DNA from: SAR202 cluster bacterium bin22
GTDB taxonomy: Bacteria > Chloroflexota > Dehalococcoidia > Lucifugimonadales > UBA3495
Assembly: GCA_002238505.1 (NCBI GenBank)
Contig: MPMM01000001.1
Span: 909,811-973,810, forward strand
Direction: 5' to 3'
Length of the DNA stretch: 64,000 bases
In this document: in pieces, positions 17,314 to 25,959 of the stretch
Position numbering within the stretch: the first letter of the stretch is position 1
Layout of the letters: the number at the start of each line of letters is the position of its first letter
Notes under the pieces: model-generated
Databases searched by the model: none
What the model was told of the DNA's origin: nothing
The model's input: the letters and a program-made list of their open reading frames with translations, nothing else
Made by a program: the position numbers and the translations under genes

Positions 17314-19512
17314 TTGTTGCGCCTTTACAACACTCTGACAAAACAGGTGGACGAAATCCACCCAATTGAACCCGGCAAGATCAAGATGTACACCTGTGGC
17401 CCCACCGTTTACCGGTACGCCCACATTGGCAACCTGCGCACCTACATGATGGCTGACTGGATACGGCGGGCCCTGATGGTACAGGGCCTGGATGTGTACC
17501 ACGTAAAGAACATCACCGACGTGGGACACATGCGCCAGGAACTGGTTGAAGCCGGCGGCGACAAGATGATCATGGCGGCCCTGGCAGAAGGCAAGACCAT
17601 CCAGGAAATCGCCCAGTTCTACGCCGACAGCTTTTACCAGGACGAGGAGCGCGTCAACATCCTCCCGGCTCATGTCTTTCCCTGGGCCACCAACCACATA
17701 CCCGAAATGGTGTCCATGGTGGAACAGTTGATGGCCAAGGGATACGCCTATGAAACAGGCGGCAATGTCTATTTCGACGTACCCCAGTTCTCCAAGTACG
17801 GCGGTTTGTCCCGCAACTTCGGGGGCAACCTGCTGGAAGGTGTACGGGCGGATGCGGATCCGTTGAAACGGGATCCCCGGGATTTCACCCTCTGGAAGGC
17901 GGCCGAACCCGGGCGCGACGTGAAGTGGGACAGTCCCTGGGGCGAAGGCTTCCCCGGGTGGCATATTGAGTGCTCCGCCATGGCACACAAGTACCTTGGC
18001 GAGCGTTTTGATATCCATACCGGCGGTGTGGACAACGTCTTCCCCCACCATGAGGACGAAATTGCCCAGAGCGAAGGCGCTTTTGGCGATACTCACGTTA
18101 ACTATTGGGTCCATGCCCAGCACCTGCTGGCCGACGGCGCCAAGATGGCCAAGTCGTCAGGCAACGTTTTCCTGCTGGATGACCTGGTTTCCCGGGGAAT
18201 TGACCCTCTGTCCTTCCGTTACCTCTGCATGACGGTACGGTACCGCCACCGGATGAACTTCACCTTCAACTCTCTGAAGGCCAGCGAGAAGGCGCTGTCT
18301 AACCTCCGGAACCGCGTGTGGGAGTGGAAGGGCCTGCCTGAACTGTCCCAGCTGCCGGCCGAGACTGATGAATGGCGTACCAGGTTCTGGGATGCCGTCA
18401 ACAATGACCTGGACCTGCCCACGGGTCTCGCCATAACCTGGGGAATGGTCCGCTCAGAACTGCCGCCCCAGGCCAAGCTATCCCTGCTAATGGACTTTGA
18501 CCGGCTGTTCGGGCTGGACCTGGACCTGGTTCCCAGTTCATACCAGCTTCCGGAAGCGGTAGTAACCGCTGCCAGCCAGCGCACTGCGATGAGGGACCAG
18601 GTGGACTACGCAACGGCCGATTCCCTGCGAGGAGAACTGGCATCCAGCGGGTACGTTGTGCAAGACACCCCCCAGGCAACGCGGATCCGCCCCAAGACTG
18701 CACTGGAGCAGCAGGAGGAACGCTGGGACTGGGTTTCCTCGTCGAGAGAGGTTGAATCGGGACTGGACTCCCCAGACCTGTACGATTTCACTTTCATCCT
18801 CAATGCCTACAACTACGTTGACGATGTTCGCCGCTGCGTTACGGCGATGCGGAACCATGCGGGCGCCTTTTCGGTTGAAATCATTGCAATAGACAACGGT
18901 TCCACCGATGAGACCGCCGAATGGCTGGAAGGATACCGGGGCCATGATCCCGACTTCCGCGTTGTCCACTGCGACCACGTAATCGGGGACGCCGCCGGCA
19001 AGAACATTGGGGTGAAGTTGAGCCGCGGCAAATATATCGTGATACTGGACGCTTCCACCGAGATTACCGGAGACGTGCTGGGGGCTATTGCGCAGCAACT
19101 GTCGGACGAATCGGTGGGCATATTCGGCCCTTACGGCCTTACCACTGATGACATGCAGCATTTCCACGAAGAGGTTGAGCAGGGCGAGGCGGACGCGATG
19201 CAGGCTTATTGCATGGCATTCCGCCGGGAAGCGGTGCGTACCGTAGGGCTGATGCACGAGGGATTCCGGTTCTACCGGAACCTGGACATTGATTACTGTT
19301 TCCAGTTCAAGGAGAGGGGATACCGTGTCGTGGCTGACAGCAGCCTGCCCATGGTACGGCACGAACACAGGCAGTGGACTGAGCTGGACGATGGTCAGCG
19401 TGATGAGCTTAGCCGCAAGAACTTCGGGCGTTTTTTGCGTCGGTGGGGCAACCGCCCAGACTTGCTGATATCTTCGAGCGCCCAGGGGTTCGAGACGGGG
19501 TTCCACCACTAG
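17314..19512 (+). CDS. cysS: Cysteinyl-tRNA synthetase fused to C-terminal GT2-like glycosyltransferase domain
   Basis: AHIGN signature, WHIECSAM and HHEDEIAQSE Zn ligands, KMAKS; from ~residue 490 (18781) a GT-A/GT2-like domain (FTFILNAYNYVDDVRRCV...IIAIDNGSTDETAEWLEG...GKYIVILDASTEI). Confidence 0.93.
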   Translation: MLRLYNTLTKQVDEIHPIEPGKIKMYTCGPTVYRYAHIGNLRTYMMADWIRRALMVQGLDVYHVKNITDVGHMRQELVEAGGDKMIMAALAEGKTIQEIAQFYADSFYQDEERVNILPAHVFPWATNHIPEMVSMVEQLMAKGYAYETGGNVYFDVPQFSKYGGLSRNFGGNLLEGVRADADPLKRDPRDFTLWKAAEPGRDVKWDSPWGEGFPGWHIECSAMAHKYLGERFDIHTGGVDNVFPHHEDEIAQSEGAFGDTHVNYWVHAQHLLADGAKMAKSSGNVFLLDDLVSRGIDPLSFRYLCMTVRYRHRMNFTFNSLKASEKALSNLRNRVWEWKGLPELSQLPAETDEWRTRFWDAVNNDLDLPTGLAITWGMVRSELPPQAKLSLLMDFDRLFGLDLDLVPSSYQLPEAVVTAASQRTAMRDQVDYATADSLRGELASSGYVVQDTPQATRIRPKTALEQQEERWDWVSSSREVESGLDSPDLYDFTFILNAYNYVDDVRRCVTAMRNHAGAFSVEIIAIDNGSTDETAEWLEGYRGHDPDFRVVHCDHVIGDAAGKNIGVKLSRGKYIVILDASTEITGDVLGAIAQQLSDESVGIFGPYGLTTDDMQHFHEEVEQGEADAMQAYCMAFRREAVRTVGLMHEGFRFYRNLDIDYCFQFKERGYRVVADSSLPMVRHEHRQWTELDDGQRDELSRKNFGRFLRRWGNRPDLLISSSAQGFETGFHH

Positions 19513-19522
19513 AATCTTATAG

Positions 19523-19559
19523 CTCCAGTATTCTCCAGTATTCTCCAGTATTCTCCAGT
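19523..19559. repeat. Tandem repeat of 10-bp unit TTCTCCAGTA (~3.7 copies)
   Basis: CTCCAGTATTCTCCAGTATTCTCCAGTATTCTCCAGT immediately after the cysS-GT2 stop. Confidence 0.9.
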
Positions 19560-19560
19560 T

Positions 19561-19622
19561 CCGGCCAGGACCGGACACGACCGTAGCATGCGGGTTGGTT
19601 GTGTCGCGAGGGTCCTGGCCGG
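19561..19622. repeat. Long inverted repeat / stem-loop CCGGCCAGGACC...GGTCCTGGCCGG
   Basis: 12-bp perfect arms (19561-19572, 19611-19622) plus inner complementarity ACACGACC/GGTTGTGT. Confidence 0.85.
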
Positions 19623-19979
19623 AGCTCATGTCTGCACACTTCTCCAACAGCCAGCCTCCAGCAGCGCTGAGCAGGGTTCCGATTCAGTCAGCCTGGTTGC
19701 AGAGCTGGCCGTCCACGCCAAAGCCAACGGCAGGACACCTCACGAAAGCCCGTTTACGGGTATCACAACCGCCTGAAGCGAACGCTGCCAAGCTCTGTGG
19801 AAATGGTTTCAAATAGCAAACTTGAACCCGATTTTATACAAGTATAAAAATTACCAAAAGAAGCTATTTGAGCCTTATGATGACAGTAATTCGTAACGTG
19901 AATCACGATGGTTGTTGTCATTTATGGGTGCAGCATCGGAATACAGAATTAGCAGGTGGGTATCCTTGCCTGTGATACC

Positions 19980-20009
19980 TTGACGAGATTTTTTTCACAA
20001 TGTTATGGT
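19980..20009 (+). promoter_or_regulatory. Putative sigma70 promoter for meaB-like gene
   Basis: TTGACG, 18-nt spacer, TATGGT, 36 nt before ATG 20046. Confidence 0.5.
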
Positions 20010-20045
20010 AAATAGAACAAAGGTCGCTACCGGGGTCTCTGCCGG

Positions 20046-21035
20046 ATGAATGATGACGTTGCCAGGGTGTTGGGCGGAGACCAGCGGGTGATATCCCGCA
20101 TTATGACCTCGCTGGAACGGCGGTCCCCGGCAGTGGCCTCTGTTATCAAGGAACTTGACCACCACACCGGTAACGCCTACACCATAGGCTTAACCGGCCC
20201 GCCCGGAGTAGGCAAAAGCACACTGGTTGACCGCCTGACCGGGCACCTCCGATCTCTCGGACTTACCGTCGGAATTATAGCTGTTGACCCCGATAGTCCT
20301 TTCAGCGGCGGGTCAATTCTCGGCGACCGCATACGAATGCAGCGCCACTATCTGGATTCGGGTGTGTTCATACGCAGCGTATCCACCCGGGGCCAGGGCG
20401 GCGGTCTGCCCAGGACTGTAAAGTGCCTGGTAAGAGTGTTGGACGCCGCCGGCAAGGACGTCATCATTGTAGAAACAGTGGGCGTCGGCCAAACGGAACT
20501 GGGAATCATGGGCGTGGCAGACTCTATACTGGTCGCCCTGATGCCAGAATCGGGGGATACCATACAAACCCTTAAGGCGGGGGTACTGGAGATTGCCAAC
20601 CTCTTCCTGGTGAACAAGGCGGACAGGGAAGGTGCAGACCGTATGGCGGCAGCCCTCCGGTCCATGCTCCAGATTGCGGCAGAGCCGCAGGATTGGGAGC
20701 CTCCCGTTGTACTGACCCGGGCAGACCGGGGCGAGGGCATTGAGGCCCTTTGGGAAGAAATAGAGTCACACAGAAATTACTTGACCACCTCTGCGGGAGC
20801 AGAGGGTTATAGTTCTCTCCTGGAGGAGCGCCGCAGCGAAAGGCGGCGTACCGAGTTTATCGAGACCCTTCAGGAAGAGCTTTTTCAGCGGCTGAAAGCC
20901 CGTATTGAGCACGAACAAACATTGCAACTAACTATTGAAGATATTGGAAACAGGAAGCTTGAACCCTTCTCCGCAGCTGCGGAACTGCTTGCAGATCCGG
21001 ATGCATTGGGGTCCGGTTTCCTTGGAAACGAGTGA
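20046..21035 (+). CDS. meaB: MeaB/ArgK-family P-loop GTPase
   Basis: GLTGPPGVGKSTLVDRL, VDPDSPFSGGSILGDRIRM, FIRSVSTRGQGGGL, VETVGVGQTE, NKADREGAD. Confidence 0.95.
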   Translation: MNDDVARVLGGDQRVISRIMTSLERRSPAVASVIKELDHHTGNAYTIGLTGPPGVGKSTLVDRLTGHLRSLGLTVGIIAVDPDSPFSGGSILGDRIRMQRHYLDSGVFIRSVSTRGQGGGLPRTVKCLVRVLDAAGKDVIIVETVGVGQTELGIMGVADSILVALMPESGDTIQTLKAGVLEIANLFLVNKADREGADRMAAALRSMLQIAAEPQDWEPPVVLTRADRGEGIEALWEEIESHRNYLTTSAGAEGYSSLLEERRSERRRTEFIETLQEELFQRLKARIEHEQTLQLTIEDIGNRKLEPFSAAAELLADPDALGSGFLGNE

Positions 21036-21110
21036 AGCTCTTTACCATATACCGAAGGGCAGCTGAGTCTAAGCGCCCCCTCGTTTAATCCATCTCTTCT
21101 GGGAACGGGT

Positions 21111-21773
21111 TTGTTTATGCTTTATATGGGTGTTGACCTCAAGACTTCCACGCGCCAGCGCAGTTCTATGGCTGTCATAGACTCGGATTCGCGAATCGTC
21201 CATGCCAGCTTCTTCTCCGACGACACTGAACTCCTGGAATCTGCCTCCACATTCAAGCCCCGGCTCATTGCCATTGGCAGTCCACTGACCCTGCCCACCG
21301 GCCTTTGCTGCCTTGAAGCCAACTGCGACTGCCGAATGGATGCCCCGGAAAAAAAGGGAAGGCAGGCGGAACTGGAGCTGGCCCGCATGGGAATCAGTTG
21401 CTTCTTCACCAACAAGAAATCCATCGTGACGAAGCTGGTTTACCGGGCCGTGAGCTTGAACGAAGGGCTTTCAAAACGAGGTCACAACCTGATTGAAGTG
21501 TATCCCCACGCCAGCAAGCTTCTGCTGTTTGGCGACAACCTGCCTTCCAAGCGAAACGTTAAGGAAAGTCTGATTTTCCTGAGGGACAGGTTGCCGGGGC
21601 TGGTAGGTGGACTGGAAGATCACCTGGTCAACCTGGACGCCAGTTCTTGCGACTCGCTGATTAATGCCCACATAGCCCTGCTGCACGACCGGGGCGAGAC
21701 CGACATGGTGGGCAGCGATTCCGAGGGCCTCATTGCGCTTCCCAGCCTGTTGCGCACCCAGGCAGAAGGATAA
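21111..21773 (+). CDS. DUF429 family protein
   Basis: MGVDLKTSTRQRSSMAVID...IAIGSPLTLPTG...VYRAVSLNEGL...VEVYPHASKLLLFG...DSLINAHIALLH pattern of DUF429. Confidence 0.7.
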   Translation: MFMLYMGVDLKTSTRQRSSMAVIDSDSRIVHASFFSDDTELLESASTFKPRLIAIGSPLTLPTGLCCLEANCDCRMDAPEKKGRQAELELARMGISCFFTNKKSIVTKLVYRAVSLNEGLSKRGHNLIEVYPHASKLLLFGDNLPSKRNVKESLIFLRDRLPGLVGGLEDHLVNLDASSCDSLINAHIALLHDRGETDMVGSDSEGLIALPSLLRTQAEG

Positions 21774-21815
21774 GGCCAGACATCAGCGCCGCCTGAACAC
21801 CTTACGGAAATGCAG

Positions 21816-21844
21816 AACCCCCTGGCTCAGGCCAGGGGGTTTTA
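21816..21844. terminator. Intrinsic terminator between convergent genes
   Basis: AACCCCCTGGC-TCAG-GCCAGGGGGTTTTA. Confidence 0.85.
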
Positions 21845-21867
21845 CTTGCCGGACCAAAGTGCGAGCG

Positions 21868-22752
21868 CTAGCTTTGACTGTTGTCGCCGCCACCGTTATT
21901 GGGCTGCTGGTTATTGCCCATTCCAAGGAAAGGCGAGAGCATGGAGGTAAACTCCATGGGGAATATGAACTTGGTAGAGGGGCTGGACCCCAGGGATTTC
22001 AAAGTTTCAAAGTACTGGAGACTCATGGTCTTGGAGTCGACATTGTTGGCTACAGTGTAAATTCGCTCCAGCGCGGTGCTGAAACCCTGGGCACGCAAGA
22101 CGGTCGCCTGCTGGTCACCCTCTGCTTCAAGGATGGCAGCCTGCCGGTTGCCTTCCGCCTGCAAGATCGCCGACTGTTTTTCACCTTCAGCGCGATTTAT
22201 CTGGGCCTGTCTCTGGCCTTCTGATTCGGTGATGTCAGCGGTCTTTATGGCCGCCGCAGACTTTTCCCGCTCCATAGCCTGTTTTACGCCGGGAGGAGGG
22301 TCTATTTCATTGATGGCCACGTTTCGCACTTTGACGCCCCACCTGCCGGTGTTTTCATCCAGTGCTATTTGCAGTTGACTTTGGATTCTCTCCCTCTCGG
22401 CCAATGCATCCGCCAGCGTAATATTGCCAATAATGGACCTGAGTTCCGCCACCGCAAGGTTCACCACGGCCGCTTCGAAGTCCTGCACGTCCAATACTGA
22501 GCGGCGGGGGTTGTCATCGTCGGGAAGGACCTGGTAGTAGATGACGAAATCCATATCAACGACCACGTTGTCGGTGGTTATGTATTTCTGGGTGGGCACC
22601 CTCTGGGTTCTTTCCCATATGCCTACCTTGGTGCCATTGAAGATAAAGGGTATGAGAAACCGGAATCCGGGTCCTACCACCCGGTCAAAGCGGCCAAATC
22701 GCTGGACTACCATGCGTTCCTGTTGCTGGACAATTACGATACCGGCTGACAT
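21868..22752 (-). CDS. SPFH/band 7 (stomatin-like) membrane protein
   Basis: GIVIVQQQERMVVQRFGRFDRVVGPGFRFLIPF; ERIQSQLQIALDENTGRWGVKVRNVAINEIDPP; AEGEKQSAILQAEGNRQAAILEAEG. Confidence 0.93.
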   Translation of the reverse strand: MSAGIVIVQQQERMVVQRFGRFDRVVGPGFRFLIPFIFNGTKVGIWERTQRVPTQKYITTDNVVVDMDFVIYYQVLPDDDNPRRSVLDVQDFEAAVVNLAVAELRSIIGNITLADALAERERIQSQLQIALDENTGRWGVKVRNVAINEIDPPPGVKQAMEREKSAAAIKTADITESEGQRQAQINRAEGEKQSAILQAEGNRQAAILEAEGDQQATVLRAQGFSTALERIYTVANNVDSKTMSLQYFETLKSLGSSPSTKFIFPMEFTSMLSPFLGMGNNQQPNNGGGDNSQS

Positions 22753-22790
22753 TCTTGCCTCCTCGGAAATGGTTTCCCATTTTCCGCTGT

Positions 22791-24203
22791 TTAGATTGAA
22801 TCACCGGGTCGGTCCATTTCGCTGAAGGGTATTACAGTTAGAATCAGGTCATTCACACCAACTACTATGACCTTCTCACCCACTCCAATTACCCTGTCGT
22901 CATCGGAAACTGCCGTCCAGTTACCGTCCTCCATTCTTACTATACCCCTGGGTGACAGTTCGGTCACTACCGTGCCAACCTTACCAAGATGCACAACCGA
23001 ATCCTCTCCGTATTCCTCCTTCTGAGACTTTCGAATGGTCCATACCAGGTAAAGCAGGCCTCCTCCAAGCGCAGCAGCGGTTCCCACAATCAACCACGGG
23101 CTTACGGAAACTGGTTCCAGGGTGGGGGAAGGGTCACCAAACTGGGCAAAAAGCAGGAATCCTCCCAGCAGCAGGCAGATGATGCCCGCGACTCCCAGCA
23201 CGCCAAAGCCCGGCACCTGGGTTTCCAGGAATCCCAACGCCATGGCCAGCACAATAAGGGCTGCCCCAGCCCAATTGACCGGCAAACTGCCCAGGGCCAG
23301 GAAAGCCAGGATCAGCAGGATGGCGCCCACAACCCCCGGGACAATCATTCCCGGATTGAACAGTTCAACAACAACCGCCAGCCCACCTATGGTCAGCAAC
23401 AGGAAGGCTACGTCCGGGTCTGCCAGAAACTCCAGGAAATGCTCAAGCAGGTTCTTTTCCAAGGGGACTACCGTCAGCCTGTCGGTGTCCAGAATGACGG
23501 CACCCAGAGTGGTGGTAACTTCAATGCCATGAAGCCGGTCCAGCAGTTCTCCCTCATCCGCGGCTATAAAATCGACCATGCCCAGGTCAACCGCTTCGGT
23601 AGCAGTGAAAGAGGAGCCCTGGCGAACAGTTTCCTCCAGGCTCTCTGCGTTCCTGTCACGCTCCTCGGCAAGGCTGCGGATCAATGCGGCCGCGTCGTTG
23701 GTAATTTTGTTGGCCAGGGTCTCGTTCAGGTCTTGTCCGCTGGAAGAGACCGGCGTTGCTGCCCCAATGTTGGTCCCGGGGGCCATTACGGCGACGTTTG
23801 ATGCGGCAACCAGGAAGGTGCCAGCCGAACCAGCCTGCGAACCCCGGGGCGCGACGTAAACTACGGTAGGTATTTCAGACTCCAGCTGCATTTCCACCAT
23901 CTTCCTGGTGGAATCCAGCAGCCCCCCGGGTGTATTCAACCTGATTATCAGGAAGTCGGCGTCTGAGTTCTGGGCCTCCTGAAGGGCCCTCTCCAGATAC
24001 CTTACCTTTACCGGATTAATTACCCCATCAATTTCCAGCGTTAGCGCCTGTGGAGACCCGCTCTGGGCCAGCGCACTGCCAACAAGCCCCATCAGGATGA
24101 AGGACACGGAAATCAACAGCGTCACCGCTCTCGCGGAACCGAGCTGGAAATGTCCAGTCTCAGTACGATTGCCTAGTCCGCTGGTTTTCGTGTTGGAACT
24201 CAT
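22791..24203 (-). CDS. NfeD-family ClpP-class serine protease (stomatin operon partner)
   Basis: Ser in AGSAGTFLVAAS and Lys in ETLANKITNDAA; transmembrane region and C-terminal NfeD OB domain. Confidence 0.92.
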   Translation of the reverse strand: MSSNTKTSGLGNRTETGHFQLGSARAVTLLISVSFILMGLVGSALAQSGSPQALTLEIDGVINPVKVRYLERALQEAQNSDADFLIIRLNTPGGLLDSTRKMVEMQLESEIPTVVYVAPRGSQAGSAGTFLVAASNVAVMAPGTNIGAATPVSSSGQDLNETLANKITNDAAALIRSLAEERDRNAESLEETVRQGSSFTATEAVDLGMVDFIAADEGELLDRLHGIEVTTTLGAVILDTDRLTVVPLEKNLLEHFLEFLADPDVAFLLLTIGGLAVVVELFNPGMIVPGVVGAILLILAFLALGSLPVNWAGAALIVLAMALGFLETQVPGFGVLGVAGIICLLLGGFLLFAQFGDPSPTLEPVSVSPWLIVGTAAALGGGLLYLVWTIRKSQKEEYGEDSVVHLGKVGTVVTELSPRGIVRMEDGNWTAVSDDDRVIGVGEKVIVVGVNDLILTVIPFSEMDRPGDSI

Positions 24204-24341
24204 TACATTTCAATCATCCGGTCAGCCCACTAATATGTCAAACGTTCAATCTGGTTCCACATAGCGGCATCCATTTGAACACTACGACCTGATCCGTATT
24301 GCAGGATGGGGCCACGACAGTTTCCCCACCTTCGCCCAAGT

Positions 24342-24370
24342 TTGACTACCCTGTGGGGCGCCCATAAAAT
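24342..24370 (+). promoter_or_regulatory. Sigma70-type promoter for enoyl-CoA hydratase gene
   Basis: TTGACT, 17-nt spacer, TAAAAT; 65 nt before ATG 24436. Confidence 0.65.
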
Positions 24371-24435
24371 AGCGACAGAATTTTGGGCGCCGGTTGCCGA
24401 ATTGCCGTGGAATTGCCGGACGCCAGGAGGCATGA

Positions 24436-25206
24436 ATGAGTTACGAGTTTGTCCTGGAGGAGAAAGAGGACGGCGTTGCCATCCTTACATTGAACCGGCC
24501 GGAAAAGCTGAACGCAATGAACCGGCAGTTAAACCGGGAACTGCAGGACGCCGTCCGTTCCATGAACGAAGACGACGAAGTCGGGTGCATCGTTATTACC
24601 GGAGCCGGCGAGAGGGCGTTTTCCGCCGGCGGCGATATTCACGAGCAGCGTGAACGTGACCAGGAAACCGACCAGGAAGAAAGGGAAGAGCAGGACCGCA
24701 ATCGGTCCCGGGGAACCTACGAAATCAGCGCATCCCTGAAGCCCGTAATTGGCATGATGAACGGACTGGCCTATGGCGGCGCCGCTGTACTGTCCTCGTC
24801 CCTGGATATGCGGGTTGGATGCGAACGAACCAGCTTCCGCTTCCTGGCTGCGGCCTACGGGCGGATCAATTCTACCTGGACCCTGCCCAACCAGGTTGGG
24901 TGGCCCATCGCCAAGGAGTTGCTGTTTACCGGCCGGGTGGTTGAAGCCGAGGAGGCCCTCCGAATTGGGCTGCTGAATCACCTGGTGCCTTCGGACCAGC
25001 TTCGCGAAAAGACCCTGGAGATAGGCAGGACCATCGCCCAGAATCGGCGCGAGTCCATAATGGGCATCAAGGAACTGTTGCTACAGCACATGGGTTGCAG
25101 CCTGGAACAGCAATGGGCCAACGAGAAGGACTTTACCACCAACCGGGTTCGGGGCTACAACGCAGAGCAGGCTTTCCCTGAATTCATAGCAAGAAGGGGC
25201 CGGTAG
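24436..25206 (+). CDS. Enoyl-CoA hydratase/isomerase family protein
   Basis: VAILTLNRPEKLNAMNRQL, ITGAGERAFSAGGDI, GMMNGLAYGGAAVL. Confidence 0.92.
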   Translation: MSYEFVLEEKEDGVAILTLNRPEKLNAMNRQLNRELQDAVRSMNEDDEVGCIVITGAGERAFSAGGDIHEQRERDQETDQEEREEQDRNRSRGTYEISASLKPVIGMMNGLAYGGAAVLSSSLDMRVGCERTSFRFLAAAYGRINSTWTLPNQVGWPIAKELLFTGRVVEAEEALRIGLLNHLVPSDQLREKTLEIGRTIAQNRRESIMGIKELLLQHMGCSLEQQWANEKDFTTNRVRGYNAEQAFPEFIARRGR

Positions 25207-25247
25207 CAACACCGACAGGAAGAGATTTCAAGGGATTCAAAAAGTGT

Positions 25248-25275
25248 AAAGGGACGCTTTTCAGCGTCCCTTTTC
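25248..25275. terminator. Intrinsic terminator between convergent genes
   Basis: AAAGGGACGCT-TTTC-AGCGTCCCTTTTC. Confidence 0.85.
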
Positions 25276-25317
25276 TTGCACTTTTACACCATTATGTAAA
25301 TTTCAAAGCATTACCCG

Positions 25318-25959
25318 TCAGGTTTCGAGTGTTCCTTTGGTACTTGGGACCTGACCTCCTGCCCTGGGATCAAACTCCACGGCATCACGAAGGGCGCGGG
25401 CAAGCGCCTTGCAGAGTGCCTCTGCCTTATGGTGTGGACTCACGCCGGTCAGCACTTTGGCATGGAGGTTAATGCGGGCCTCCAGCGCAAATGACTCGAA
25501 GAAGTGGCGCACCAGATCACCTGAAAGCGTCTCCACCATGGTTTCGTCCAGGGTGGTCTCAACCACAGCATAGCTGCGGCCACTCAGGTCCAGCGCCACC
25601 ATGACCAGGGTCTCATCCAAGGGCACAATGGCATGTCCCATGCGGCGAATGCCTCGCACCTCTCCCAGCGCGTCGTGAAATGCCCGCCCCAGCAGGATGC
25701 CGACGTCTTCCACCAGGTGGTGCCAGCCAACATGGACGTCTCCCCGGGCCTGCAGGGAGATGTCGAACAGCCCGTGTCGGGCAATCTGGCTCACCATGTG
25801 ATCCAGGAAGCCGTTGCCGGTATCCACTTCATAAACTCCCTGACCGTCAAGGTTGATGGTCAGGGCGATGCTGGTTTCAGCGGTCTCGCGATTCAGGGTG
25901 GCGCTGCGGGCATTGGTGACGGCCAGTTGGCCGCCGGTGGAGTCTGACTGCTGGTTCAT
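25318..25959 (-). CDS. hisB: Imidazoleglycerol-phosphate dehydratase
   Basis: GNGFLDHMVSQIARHGLFD, GWHHLVEDVGILLGRAF, RHFFESFALEARINLH, HHKAEALCKALARAL. Confidence 0.95.
   Translation of the reverse strand: MNQQSDSTGGQLAVTNARSATLNRETAETSIALTINLDGQGVYEVDTGNGFLDHMVSQIARHGLFDISLQARGDVHVGWHHLVEDVGILLGRAFHDALGEVRGIRRMGHAIVPLDETLVMVALDLSGRSYAVVETTLDETMVETLSGDLVRHFFESFALEARINLHAKVLTGVSPHHKAEALCKALARALRDAVEFDPRAGGQVPSTKGTLET

Noticed and set aside
19600-19760. Possible tRNA because of GGTTCCGATTC (T-loop-like)
   Set aside because: No matching acceptor stem, D-arm or anticodon arm could be built around it.
19588-19816. Small ORFs of 62 and 73 aa in the spacer after cysS-GT2
   Set aside because: They overlap the inverted repeat, have no clear ribosome-binding site and no recognisable composition; not called as genes.
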